DNA from: Bacteroidales bacterium
GTDB lineage: Bacteria; Bacteroidota; Bacteroidia; Bacteroidales; JAOZVK01
Length of the DNA stretch: 22,323 bases
Direction of reading: 5' to 3'
NCBI GenBank assembly: GCA_029938185.1
Contig: JAOZVK010000027.1
Location: 1-22,323, forward strand
The notes under the pieces are model-generated. The model was not told the origin of the DNA. It made no database searches and saw only the letters and a program-made list of their open reading frames with translations. The stretch's first letter is position 1; every line of letters starts with the position of its first letter. A program made the translations under genes and the position numbers. This document shows, piece after piece, positions 15,501-22,225 of the stretch.

Positions 15501-18500
15501 TCTATCTGTTCCAGTAGGATTGTTTACAATAATATCAGCAAGAGTAATATCCGTATTATAACTTCTTATTTTAAAACCGCCATAAGTTCCACTTGTCCCA
15601 CTTGAATTTGAAACACCATCGCCAAATTGAAGTGAAATATTACTAAAATCTTTATTTGTTCCGTTTATTTGCAGCGTATTTCTATCTTGATTAGAAGCAT
15701 CTGATTTCGGGTCGATAAATGTAATTTTACCACCTGTACCGGTAGTAACTGTTGAGCCTGATTGAAATTCTAAAATATCGTTTGCTCCAATATCTATTGC
15801 TCCAATTTGTGGGTCGAGTTTTATTTCAGAATTATCGTTCATTGTAAGAGTTGAACCTCCGTTGGCTGTTAGGAATTGCATTCTGCCGTTGTGGTTTATT
15901 GTAGCTGTGTTGCTAAGAGTTACCGTTTTTCCTCTTGAAACTGCAAATAAATCGTTACCGTTTCCTGCTGTTAGTATGCTGTTTCCAGTCATTGTTAGGT
16001 CTCCTGTTACAGTAAAAGTTCCGTTTTGTGAAGTAACATTTGCAGTATTGTTCATTATTAAAGAACCGTTTGGGAAAGTTGTATATGCTCTTATGGTTAT
16101 AGCATTTGCAACAGTTATTGAACCTGAATTTATTGTAGCAGCTCCGTAGATAGACCACGCATCGCAGGTCATTGTCGCATCTGCAAAAGTAAGAACTCCA
16201 TCATAAGAGGCATCATCTGTTAATGTAATATCATCTGAAATTATTATATTCGTACTTACTCCTGAAACTGTTAAATTATCATAAATAAACACATCGTCAG
16301 TAATATTAAAAGTTCCGCCTGCAATTGTTCCTGTTCCTCCTATAAGTATTCTTAAATCATCAGCAAGATTTATTGTACCACCAGAAATGTTAGCTGTTCC
16401 TCCGTTTTCAATGTCTAAATCGCCTGTTGTTGTTGAAAGTATTCCACCAGACATTATTAGGTTTCCGAGAATATTGATATGTTGTTGTGCATTAAAAGTA
16501 CCTGCACTAAGTTCAAAATCGCCATTAAATGTTGCGTCTGTATTTCCCGAAACAATAAAATCAATAGTTGTACCTGCATTATCAATGTGTAATTTCCCGT
16601 TTGTTGCACTTATTGTTTGAGCACCTCTGTATGGATTAATTGCTCCCAAATTACCAGATAATTTTAATGTTCCGGTAGTAACAACAAATCTTTTCGTTAT
16701 TGTCGCATCGGCATCGGCAATTGTAAATGTTCTTTGAAAATCGGCAACTGAGCCTGTTGGTGTTGCTCCTTTGTTTGTGGCAATTCTGAAAATATCGCAA
16801 GTTGCTCCTGTTCCTGAAACAATGGCATTATCTGTACCTTCAAAAATTAAATCCATTCCCGATGTTCCTGTTAATGTAAGGTTTCCGTTTACTCGTAGTT
16901 CATCAAGTGTAGAGTTTTCTTTTCCTGCTCCGCCAAGATAAAAATCGCAACCTGTTGCTGTAGTATTTGCCGTAAAATTACCTCCAGCTTTTATATCGCA
17001 TATTTGATAAACATAAACATCAATATCATTTGTTGCACTTGTATTAAAAGTACATGTGTTTTCAATGTTTAGATTGTGTGTTTTAAAATCTGTTAAACCG
17101 TCAATAGTTTTTGCTCCAGCATTGCTGCAAGTTACTGTTGCGTAATCGTCTCTGCCTGTAATTGTTTGGGCTACAGTAGAATTATATTCAATTTCGGAAC
17201 TTGTTCCGAGATTTATTGTGGGAGAATTAGTATTGTCAATAGTAGTTGTTGCTAAACCGCTAAAACCTAATGTATTTGAAGTTATTAATTTTCCGTTGAT
17301 ATTATTTACTCCCGAAGCAGCATCAAATACTATTTTGTTTGTTTGTGCATCAATAATTCCACCAGCATCAATCAATAAAGTTTTTCCGCCTGTTACAGTT
17401 AAATTACCTGTTAGTGTTTTTATTCCAGTATTTGAAACTGTTATATTACCATAAGTAAGCGAAACATCAATATTTACATCTGCTGTTTGGTCGTAAACAA
17501 CCGTACCAGAAATAATATCGCCAAAAGTAGGTAATGCTGTATTTTGTAATGTTAAAATTCCATTTGCTGAAACATCAACTTTATTATTACAAGTAGAAGT
17601 AGTAGGAACTGTAAAATTACAAGGATTTGTACCATCTCCCACAACAATTTTTTGTCCTAATGCTGTTAAATCCCAATTTGCAACAAGTGTAGTAGTTGTT
17701 CGATTATAAATATTAAAAACTTGCATATTTACATTAAAATTAGCTGGTTGTGAGCCAGAGCCATCTGAGTTTACTCCCCAAGTAGCAAGTTCGTGTAAAT
17801 TGCCTGTTGATTTTGAGTAATATTCAATAATAATAGCATCACCAATTATAAAATATGTAATGTTTGAAGGTAAAGTTCCGTCTAACTCATCAGTTGAGTT
17901 TACACTTTTAGTTACAACTGTGCCGCCAAATCCTTCGTAAGTTCCTGCTAAAGTATTGCATTGTGCTACAACTGCGGAAGCAAGCAAATTTACATCATGA
18001 GTTAGTTTTACTGTATTTCCCGAAAGTGAAATTGTACCTGTTTTACTAAGTTTCCAGTACGTGTCGTTATCGCCCATTGATGTTAAACCTGTTCCAAAAG
18101 AACCACCAGTTGTTGCTTCAAAAACTTCTGCAGTAAGTGTAGGACTGCTTGCACTTCCTGAAACTGTTGTTGTTAGTTCGTAAGGTAAATAAGCTACTTT
18201 ACCTATTGGAAATACATAAGTTGCAGAAGCATTATCGGCAAAATTTCTTTTTAAAGGACCGTTTACGTAGGCTGTTGATGAGCCACCTGTTAAATTTGCT
18301 GCATTTGTTCCTTCTACGGTAAGTATATTTGTTGTGCTTGTATGTATTTTACCATTTGTGAACTTAATTGTATTTGCACCAAAAGGCGAGTTTAGCGTAA
18401 CTCCCGTGCTGCTGTTGTCAAAAGTAAGATTATCTAATGTGTAAGTTCCTGTTCCGTTGTATGCTTGCGCAGAAGTTCCTTTAAAAATAATTTCGCCAGT

Positions 18501-21410
18501 TGTAGCGATTGTAGTTAGTAAATTTCCTTGGTTTGTAATATCTCCAAGAACTGTTAATTTATGAAATTCTACATCAAAAGTACCTGCTATAATTGTTAGG
18601 TTGTTGCAAGTAAAATCAAAATTGTCGGCTTGTCCGGTTTGTCTATCAAGGTGAACTTCTCTGTTTGCACCTCCTGAATTATTAATAATAATATCAGCAA
18701 AAGTAATATCAGTTGCGTAGCTTCTAATTTTAAAACCTCCGTAAGCTCCAGCTCCACCATCTTGAGCAAGCGCTCCATTTTTAAACTGAATGTTTACTCC
18801 CGAAAAATCCATATTTCCAGCTGTTCCTTTTATGTCAAAAGTATTATTATCTACAGCCGTATTGTTTATATTTGGGTCAATAAAAGTTATTGTACCACCT
18901 GTGCAAGTTGCAGTAGTTGTGCTTTCAAATAATAAAACATCGTCTTTTGCATCAGATTGAGTGTGTTGTGGGTCGAGGTTAATTTGTGAACTCCCTGCCA
19001 TTATCAAATTAGCTCCACCGTTTGCATTCAAGAAATCCATATTTCCAAAATGATTTATTATTGCACTTCCTGATATATTTACTGTTTTACCGTAAGAAAC
19101 TAAAAAACCGTCATTACCGTCTCCTGAATTAAATACGCTGTTTCCTGACATAGTTAAGTTACCTGTTACAGTAATAGTTCCGTTTTGTGAAGTAACATTT
19201 GCCGTATTGTTTAAGGTTAAAGAACCGTTAGGGAGAGTAGTATATCCTTTTATGGTTATAGCATTTGCAACAGTTATTGAACCTGAATTTATTGTAGCAA
19301 CTCCGTAGATAGACCAAGTATTGCAATTAGTTGTTGCACCAGAATAAGTTAGTGTTCCTAACTGTGTAGTTGTATTATCACTAATATTAATATTATCGCA
19401 AGTGATTGAAGTTGCTGCTCCTGAAACGGTTAAATCATCGTAAACGAATAAATCATCAAAAAGCGTTACTGTTGCACCGTTTGATATTGTACTTGTGCTA
19501 CCAATTCTAAGAATTAAATCTCCTGTTGTTGTTGTTAATGTACCTCCCGATATTGTAAGAATACCATCAACATTCATATTTCTGTAAGCATTAAAAATTC
19601 CAGCACTTAACTCAAAATCTCCATTAAATGTTGCGTCTGTGTTTCCCGAAACAATAAAATTAATTGTAGTTGCTGCATTATCTAAGTGAAATTTTCCTGT
19701 TGCTGCACAAACGGTTGCTGACCCTCTGTAAGGTTTTAAAGTTCCACAATCACTTGATATTTTGAATGTTCCGTTACTTATTACTAATCTGCTTGCTGCA
19801 TCTGCAACAGGCTCTTCAATTGTAATTGGGCGCTTAACATCAACTGTAAAACCAGTTGGAGTGTTTCCTTTATTTATATTAATGTAATAAAAATTACAAG
19901 TTCCTCCAGAGCCTTTTATATCAGCTTTTTGAGGATTGTAAAAATACACCAGACTACCTTCTGTAGCACCTTCCATATTAAAATTACCAATATTTACAGT
20001 AAGGTTTCCACTAATGTATAAACGTGTTTGGTCAGCATCTGCACCACTTGCACCAGTGAAGTTTCCAGAAGCCTCAACTGTTACGTTTCCTCCTACATAT
20101 AAATATCCCGCTTTATAATTATCAAATCGTAAAGTTCCATTATCTACAAGTAAATTATTACAATAGGCTCTATCATTATTACTATTATTTATACGAACGT
20201 TATCACCGTTTTCAATATACACATCCATGCATGAAGTTGGTACTCCATTGTCCCAAGTAGCTATATCTTCCCAGTCTCCATCTGTAATTGAACGTGTTAC
20301 ATCAGAACTTGCATCTGTTGTTCCAAAAGTAGCCCCCGAAGTAAGTTCACTTGAAGCATCGGGTGTATAACTATCGTTACGAGCAACTATTTTGTAGTAA
20401 TAATTTGTGTTGGGCGTTAAATTTTTAGCTACAAAAGAATAATCTGTACCAGGAGCTGGCGAAGTTGTTTCCCAAGTTGTTGATGGTTTTCTTCCTTGAA
20501 AAGTATATACTAAACCATCAGTTGAACTATAAACATCAAACCAAGTTTCTGTTGTTGAGTTGTCTTTCCAGTTAAAAGTCATGCTTCCGCATGATGTGGC
20601 TGTAAACATATCTCCTGCTGGTTCTGGAGCTGCTGGTTTTGTTTCGCCTACACTTACAAAACGGTAATATCTTCTTTTGTCTACTCCTAAACCTGGGTCA
20701 AGATTTCCTACAGCCGAAAAAGTAGTCAAGGAATTTAATGTTGCTGTATGTACTACAGGATCTATTGGAGGATTAACTGAAACAACATAATTTCCACTAT
20801 TATCATCTCTTGAAATACCTGTTTGAAAAGAGCCAGCAGGTGTTCCTGTAAAATCGCCATAAACAAATTCTATCATTCCTGTAGTTTCGTAAAAACGAAC
20901 TTGAAATGTGCCAATACAAGAACTATTTTTGTCAACTTTCATGTTAAGAAACTCTACAACCATAACTCTGTTTGTAGAAGAAAGAATTGTTTTAGTGTGA
21001 ACTTTTCCTGATGAACTTGTGGCTAAGTCGCCCGCAAGTGGTGAGAGTAATTTTTGATTATTTTTAAGAATGTCCATTTTCGTTTTACCTGGTGTTCCTT
21101 GTAAGCGTATAACTCCGTTTGAATTAATTGCAAATTTTGTCTGTTTGCTATTTGCATAATGGTAAAAATCAAATCCAAAGTTTATATTTCCTGTTTGTAC
21201 ATCATTTAGGCTTGCCGCTATACGCACGGTAGAGCCAGTCATGTCAAATGCAGTTCCGTCTTTTAGTTCATAAAGATTTGCATTTGCGCCTGTTGTAAAA
21301 CCAGTTTGGTAACTTGAGTAATCTTGTGAAAAAATATTTCCCACAAAAATTGTCATTATAATTAATATAAATATGCTATGTTTCATTTTAGTTGTATTTA
21401 GATGTTTCAT
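6507..21410 (-). CDS. Giant T9SS-exported beta-helix surface protein (4967 aa)
   Basis: Probably an exported adhesin or surface-matrix protein; ligand unknown. Residues 1-29 form a signal peptide (IFILIIMTIFVGNIFSQ). ATG codons 1 and 9 both start MKH; the second gives a more compact signal peptide. Order: beta-sandwich-like region (30-255); fibronectin III domain (about 258-368, ending in the typical LTPNTNYYYKIVARN); two large homologous modules (371-1195 and 1196-2250), each opening with a G8-like ATW strand and ending TYFIIGD or TYFVIGV; right-handed beta-helix arrays (about 2252-3035 and 3212-4390) full of NNTI or NNKI turns and GIYN-type strands; a third G8-like segment near 4417; a conserved module with GWNLVGNPYPS (near 4629); and the T9SS sorting domain (about 4889-4967). 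The frame is unbroken over 14.9 kb. N, T, S and G are very abundant. No catalytic signature was seen. Confidence 0.93.
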   Translation of the reverse strand: MKHLNTTKMKHSIFILIIMTIFVGNIFSQDYSSYQTGFTTGANANLYELKDGTAFDMTGSTVRIAASLNDVQTGNINFGFDFYHYANSKQTKFAINSNGVIRLQGTPGKTKMDILKNNQKLLSPLAGDLATSSSGKVHTKTILSSTNRVMVVEFLNMKVDKNSSCIGTFQVRFYETTGMIEFVYGDFTGTPAGSFQTGISRDDNSGNYVVSVNPPIDPVVHTATLNSLTTFSAVGNLDPGLGVDKRRYYRFVSVGETKPAAPEPAGDMFTATSCGSMTFNWKDNSTTETWFDVYSSTDGLVYTFQGRKPSTTWETTSPAPGTDYSFVAKNLTPNTNYYYKIVARNDSYTPDASSELTSGATFGTTDASSDVTRSITDGDWEDIATWDNGVPTSCMDVYIENGDNVRINNSNNDRAYCNNLLVDNGTLRFDNYKAGYLYVGGNVTVEASGNFTGASGADADQTRLYISGNLTVNIGNFNMEGATEGSLVYFYNPQKADIKGSGGTCNFYYININKGNTPTGFTVDVKRPITIEEPVADAASRLVISNGTFKISSDCGTLKPYRGSATVCAATGKFHLDNAATTINFIVSGNTDATFNGDFELSAGIFNAYRNMNVDGILTISGGTLTTTTGDLILRIGSTSTISNGATVTLFDDLFVYDDLTVSGAATSITCDNINISDNTTTQLGTLTYSGATTNCNTWSIYGVATINSGSITVANAITIKGYTTLPNGSLTLNNTANVTSQNGTITVTGNLTMSGNSVFNSGDGNDGFLVSYGKTVNISGSAIINHFGNMDFLNANGGANLIMAGSSQINLDPQHTQSDAKDDVLLFESTTTATCTGGTITFIDPNINNTAVDNNTFDIKGTAGNMDFSGVNIQFKNGALAQDGGAGAYGGFKIRSYATDITFADIIINNSGGANREVHLDRQTGQADNFDFTCNNLTIIAGTFDVEFHKLTVLGDITNQGNLLTTIATTGEIIFKGTSAQAYNGTGTYTLDNLTFDNSSTGVTLNSPFGANTIKFTNGKIHTSTTNILTVEGTNAANLTGGSSTAYVNGPLKRNFADNASATYVFPIGKVAYLPYELTTTVSGSASSPTLTAEVFEATTGGSFGTGLTSMGDNDTYWKLSKTGTISLSGNTVKLTHDVNLLASAVVAQCNTLAGTYEGFGGTVVTKSVNSTDELDGTLPSNITYFIIGDAIIIEYYSKSTGNLHELATWGVNSDGSGSQPANFNVNMQVFNIYNRTTTTLVANWDLTALGQKIVVGDGTNPCNFTVPTTSTCNNKVDVSANGILTLQNTALPTFGDIISGTVVYDQTADVNIDVSLTYGNITVSNTGIKTLTGNLTVTGGKTLLIDAGGIIDAQTNKIVFDAASGVNNINGKLITSNTLGFSGLATTTIDNTNSPTINLGTSSEIEYNSTVAQTITGRDDYATVTCSNAGAKTIDGLTDFKTHNLNIENTCTFNTSATNDIDVYVYQICDIKAGGNFTANTTATGCDFYLGGAGKENSTLDELRVNGNLTLTGTSGMDLIFEGTDNAIVSGTGATCDIFRIATNKGATPTGSVADFQRTFTIADADATITKRFVVTTGTLKLSGNLGAINPYRGAQTISATNGKLHIDNAGTTIDFIVSGNTDATFNGDFELSAGTFNAQQHINILGNLIMSGGILSTTTGDLDIENGGTANISGGTINLADDLRILIGGTGTIAGGTFNITDDVFIYDNLTVSGVSTNIIISDDITLTDDASYDGVLTFADATMTCDAWSIYGAATINSGSITVANAITIRAYTTFPNGSLIMNNTANVTSQNGTFTVTGDLTMTGNSILTAGNGNDLFAVSRGKTVTLSNTATINHNGRMQFLTANGGSTLTMNDNSEIKLDPQIGAIDIGANDILEFQSGSTVTTGTGGKITFIDPKSDASNQDRNTLQINGTNKDFSNISLQFGDGVSNSSGTSGTYGGFKIRSYNTDITLADIIVNNPTGTDREVSINRETGQADNFDFTCNNLTITAGTFDIEFHNLTVKGNITNAGNLLSTTQTTGEIIFNGTAAQSYSGAGTYTLDNLTFNNSSTGVTLNAPLGANTVTLTNGLVHTTNTNLLLVLGTASTNLVGGSSTVFVNGPMARNIGNSETGDYYFPIGESGNCHATWLTGVVSTAGTGTYIAEFISSVPSGGPVTGFKMDSPNSQNYWKYTQSGTNVLSSANVKLYQTNPVIGSESHAVGQSNTDAASSYQPRGADISVPTISSSLPLDLTFPANKTYFVIGVVDVICQSGTITIGTGGDYATLTEVFTALSMYSIPGHCDIKLRSDYSSATETFPITVPVITYAAGPWTTTLVPEVAGRVIEGTPPTIGDPLFVINGTDNFVIDGRINKTGAAYNLRISNTALAADAGATIILQNDVLNSEIKYTTIEGRSTGTSEGTLQIGTGTSTGNDNNTISYNKITNYSGSNPRNAIYANGTSGQENSSVTITENEIYSFGASSSDFHGIYVNSGNTDWTISNNKIYQSATISTSGTYHGIRISDATNGENFTISGNTIGYANNGGTGNTTLTGSGRFIGIRMNTSNGTVSNIDNNTITALNITTSNTSAGTDYGIFSGIYLQQGKINVGNSTANNIGSTTANNAITFDLTSSGGNIFGVRSLSTKKIRINNNLIGGFNTNNGSYFKGIHTAGNGAKPTIQNNTIGSTTLAHNIELGDNGATTSKTEFVGIQNNCNSSDEFSGNTIANLTAYGSGTGASYSKGIYNYDSKAQILNNIIYNLTTYSGYNGTTFKAALTGICQNSPDDGQIVSGNTIYGFNALNNSGTPDVRVYGIYSQTFGTAPDVETDEIKNNIIHSFSSPSTDAEQIGIYHYNGFVNIHNNMIRLGIDASGADNANQVQMYGIYDLSDDNGNNYLYNSIYIGGTVTTPEALRNSYAFYKPNSSIVTIKNNIFINDRSNNATTSGSKHFAYFVEHASVITSDYNIYGAAGTDGVLAYLDGMKHTDLRGMQFYTDFQEMHSAFGTISVVNFRNVTGAAAVVDMRIQSNSSCESTGLTLGIVTSDFEGHARSGTAGDVTDIGADAGNYTITNVEDIFAPTFEFKVAYDKKYADISTVPSPIKYQLIIRDQGPSTEGIDETNKPRMYFRRAGSNTSLEIDAWGVNTGIYMYVEGNKTSGGNLYSEWDFDLSKTTNFDGILADLDLVEFFFVAQDKKGNVGYSNFCDTDPVFTNVSTATKWPTASKVEYFAVGVFLSGNFTIDNTIPASATNYQTITGGGGLFQAINGAFLNGNLNVTVVSSHNEPGTYSLETIGYSPANSNFPLYISPFDASEKVLTCNSNNDLIKFEGANYVTIDGRLNKTGTDKFLKFIQPDNSRTAFTFSNNAHNIIVRNSIIEGSADIIPKGVIKFASGYDANGDLVKDADECNKDITILNNTIQKNTNMPKNMIYSGGSWTPTRNITIQGNEISNFELRGIWVTETGNGNSWTISDNTMFNDQTGFAYTENQTAIAIEAGEAHVISGNVIGGSTADQTGTNWEYSPNPDKDFTGIYLGQSAGITSTTSLNNNTIQKIETTNSAFRGIYNTLAKLDITYNTIQNITIHQNRYTNHYGIYHNGEGGDDISYNTIQDITNEDLLGFYAIELESTDAAATTIDGNIIQGINNSQTGNKNFFRAIYIDQGWVEIGSIAGNIIGGTDPSDYLQCAGTDSEGVIGICFADDKANCKVENNIISGLRSNSATLPVKAIEIIQTGSNILINNNTISDLQTTTGNMPVTAIDLISASSATVSNNIIGANTFPIKALGTGNVNAIKIPTTSATISGNYVSNLEAEDDINGIWSSSSSNTLTNNTVENVTIATAITFNAINSSGSSASIQDNKINNISLTNVGSATLNGILSTGSSSNIGTTTGNIIGEVSKQLSNAGTGDINAIKISGGTGTTVSNNKISYLNPTGTGNANGIISTVGTSTISSNTISDITSATDVNFRPISSSGATAVIQTNNINTISLTGASKGFNGVFSSGATASIQDNTIKNIAITSSGTLNAIEVSGNNSNIGTSTANTIGAASNTVRNSGTGETNGINISSSTGITVQNNNFSDISGAGNVNCIKSTGTNVSILDHTITGLTIADNNTFSGIRISGGSGSVQNNKIHTNTVSANGNSTFIGIYLLGGSHTVSANKIYGISSASTNTNAIDNLALQGILLNGTTTATVSSNTIYNLNCTGASTNVAGISENVGNVDIVQNKIYNIRNTGGTSASGVLLNKLSGQLSNNMITLGTDSENPIYYGINVSATANAATKDIWYNSVCIKGTATGGGNSYAFYRANNSSAVNLKNNIFSNFRTGASTKNYGICNGGTATNWISNYNNLYSATTSQIGSWNGADKTLSGWQTSSTVNDKDSFDDTPPFTNMATGDLHINPAAACNWNGLAEDVGINVDYDGDNRNTPTTRKDVGADEFNPTGGNGDDFWTGATDTDWKNTDNWGCELVPTTSTNVSISDVTNDPVVIGTAIAVCNDIELKASAILTINSAQLLNVSGDMIINGTFNIKSDGSLLNTGTITGTGTANIERYFKSVKYHYFTPPLVNQSSAMFTNVHASPYWNPNLIYYDEPLPNSEADYLLDWQYAYTDETTPQNLTVGTGYAVYFDSSPTIVFTGAASGISTGAKTIPITNTANGKTTDGWNLVGNPYPSAISADDFITANSTIDGTLYFWDDDGSYGADYNKSDYASWNGAGAVGSGAGVVPNGNISSMQAFFVKKTGTANLSLNNSMRVQNTTQFYKRSNNYVIQKLKISLSNQKGLYNETLLSFLDDATEGVDRMYDGEKFKGNKNIALYSKLDGKDYAIQALPTLRYGEFEKKTIPIGFDITLEGEYEFNKVKFENFESSTNIYLEDRLLKNLHDLSQDSPYKFYTKSGKITERFRVIFSTKVLTKEDVLGNSNDDEYVSIYSNRNNIIAVINDNEILNSRVIIYNSQTGIVFQKNYNTNVINVRINSPSGIYLVQIIANNKSYSKKVYISNE
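6510..6746 (-). other. T9SS type A C-terminal sorting domain (within the giant gene)
   Basis: The last 79 residues or so (about 4889-4967) begin YVSIYSNRNN, pass through RVIIYNSQTGIV and the INSPSGIYLVQI strand, and end KSYSKKVYISNE. This is the usual pattern of the Por/T9SS sorting domain, which directs export across the outer membrane and is normally removed when the protein is attached to surface polysaccharide. Confidence 0.88.
8240..11777 (-). repeat. Coding beta-helix array B of the giant protein
   Basis: Residues about 3212-4390 form a long run of parallel beta-helix coils. It opens with a VTIDGRLNKTG motif (near residue 3311) that array A also carries as VIDGRINKTG, and closes with KDVGADEFNP. 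Between about 9230 and 10190, three larger tandem subunits of roughly 115-150 residues stand out, each with an N(I/T)IG anchor, GTG(N/D/E), and an NAIKI- or NGINI-like strand (anchors near 10165, 9812 and 9364). Confidence 0.7.
12290..14657 (-). repeat. Coding beta-helix array A of the giant protein
   Basis: Residues about 2252-3040 begin SGTITIGTGGDYATLTEVFT, carry VIDGRINKTG near residue 2349, continue with NNTIS, ENEIY and NNKIY coils, and end DIGADAG. The layout parallels array B, so the two probably arose by duplication and then diverged. Confidence 0.7.
15039..16961 (-). repeat. Large internal repeat of the giant gene, unit 2 core
   Basis: Residues about 1484-2124 are homologous to unit 1. 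Landmarks include FIVSGNTDATFNGDFELSAG, NSGSITVANAITI, YGGFKIRSY, TGQADNFDFTCNNLTI and the YYFPIG end. Module 2 is about 230 residues longer than module 1 because of extra beta strands before the core. Confidence 0.8.
18186..20063 (-). repeat. Large internal repeat of the giant gene, unit 1 core
   Basis: Residues about 450-1075 carry the same landmarks in the same order as unit 2, offset by about 3.1 kb. Nucleotide similarity is uneven: a 67-nt block (19250-19316 against 16091-16157) differs at only one position, whereas nearby stretches have drifted strongly. Confidence 0.8.
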
Positions 21411-21435
21411 AATTTATGATTGAATATTTTATAAT

Positions 21436-21452
21436 AGCACAAAATCTGTGCT
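21436..21452. promoter_or_regulatory. Perfect small hairpin between the nuclease-like gene and the giant gene
   Basis: AGCACA (21436-21441) pairs with TGTGCT (21447-21452) around a 5-nt loop. It lies 26 nt downstream of the nuclease-like gene's stop and 26 nt upstream of the giant gene's start, on the shared minus strand. It may be a weak 3'-end structure or a leader hairpin; no T run follows. Confidence 0.35.
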
Positions 21453-21477
21453 TAAAATATTGTTTTCCTAATTGTTT

Positions 21478-22122
21478 TTATTTTGTAAGTTCTATAATTA
21501 TGTTTTTAAGAGCTTTTAGTATTTTGTATATATCAAAAATTTCTTCGTCATCTGCTGCATAAGATTTGCTTATTGCGTATTGTTTGTCTTTTAGTATCAT
21601 AAAATGCCAATACTTTCCTACAACATAAATACCGTAAACGGGTTTATCATTTTTGTTTTGTTCCTGTGCAACAAGCATGGCTGCAAGAGCTTGTCCGGCT
21701 GCATCGCCTCTGTTTTCTTCTTGTCGTTTGTATTCGTTTAGGCAAAAAAACGGTCGTTTTGGACTATATCGTCCAGTTGCTATAAGTGCATCTGGTTCGC
21801 CGTACAATTCAATACCCTCAATAGTAGCTGATATTCTACGATTTGAGAATATTTTAAACTTCGGCGTATTAAATTCAATAAGTGCCAGCATTGGTCCTAT
21901 GAAATACTCTGCAAGTTCTTGTTCATTCCAACTTCTGATATTAAAATTTAAACTTTTTTTCAGTTTTGTTAATACAACTTTTTCCACATTATCAATTTCT
22001 GCATCTTTTTTTCCTTCTATCCAATTATTAAGAACAAGATGCTCTTCAAGCAAGTCTATATGTAATGTATCTTCAATAAATTCGCTTCTACAATCGGAGA
22101 ATTTTATTTTTTTTGTTTCCAT
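21478..22122 (-). CDS. PD-(D/E)XK nuclease-like protein, function unknown
   Basis: I do not recognise this 214-residue protein by name. Its central part reads like a PD-(D/E)XK nuclease fold: an acidic helix (NEQELAEYF, 66-74), then GEPDALIA with D111 (108-115), then a strand with E130 and K132 in FFCLNEYKRQ, and a helix with Q144 (GDAAGQALAAMLVAQEQN). This resembles restriction-like nucleases and the nuclease-fold domains of mobile-element proteins, but a catalytic role is inferred only. The second half has a YGIYVVGKYWHFM strand pair and a helical C-terminus. The start follows TTAACAAAC, an AT-rich leader. The 3' end of a close paralogue lies about 100 nt upstream on the same strand. The giant surface-protein gene follows 67 nt downstream; co-transcription is possible but there is no functional link I can name. 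Confidence 0.65.
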   Translation of the reverse strand: METKKIKFSDCRSEFIEDTLHIDLLEEHLVLNNWIEGKKDAEIDNVEKVVLTKLKKSLNFNIRSWNEQELAEYFIGPMLALIEFNTPKFKIFSNRRISATIEGIELYGEPDALIATGRYSPKRPFFCLNEYKRQEENRGDAAGQALAAMLVAQEQNKNDKPVYGIYVVGKYWHFMILKDKQYAISKSYAADDEEIFDIYKILKALKNIIIELTK

Positions 22123-22143
22123 GTTTGTTAAGTAATTAAAGAA

Positions 22144-22171
22144 ATTACGAATTATGAATTACGAATTATGA
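22144..22171. repeat. Perfect 14-bp tandem duplication
   Basis: The unit ATTACGAATTATGA occurs at 22144-22157 and again at 22158-22171, followed by a further ATT. It lies in the gap between the two nuclease-like paralogues. Such ATTACGAATTATG strings look like simple-repeat expansion. Confidence 0.8.
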
Positions 22172-22225
22172 ATTGGTTTACACCTAATATAAGCATCTTA
22201 CAAAAAAGAAATCGGAAAGTTATTT

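Noticed and set aside
7238..17454. Several plus-strand open frames of 60-127 codons inside the giant gene
   Set aside because: The valine-, proline- and leucine-rich translations reflect the antisense of T-, N- and G-rich codons. The minus frame is unbroken over 14.9 kb with a signal peptide and a T9SS end.
21653..22135. Plus-strand open frame of 160 codons
   Set aside because: It is antisense to the nuclease-like gene. The serine/cysteine-rich translation is typical of an antisense shadow, and the duplicated downstream copy supports the minus-strand frame.
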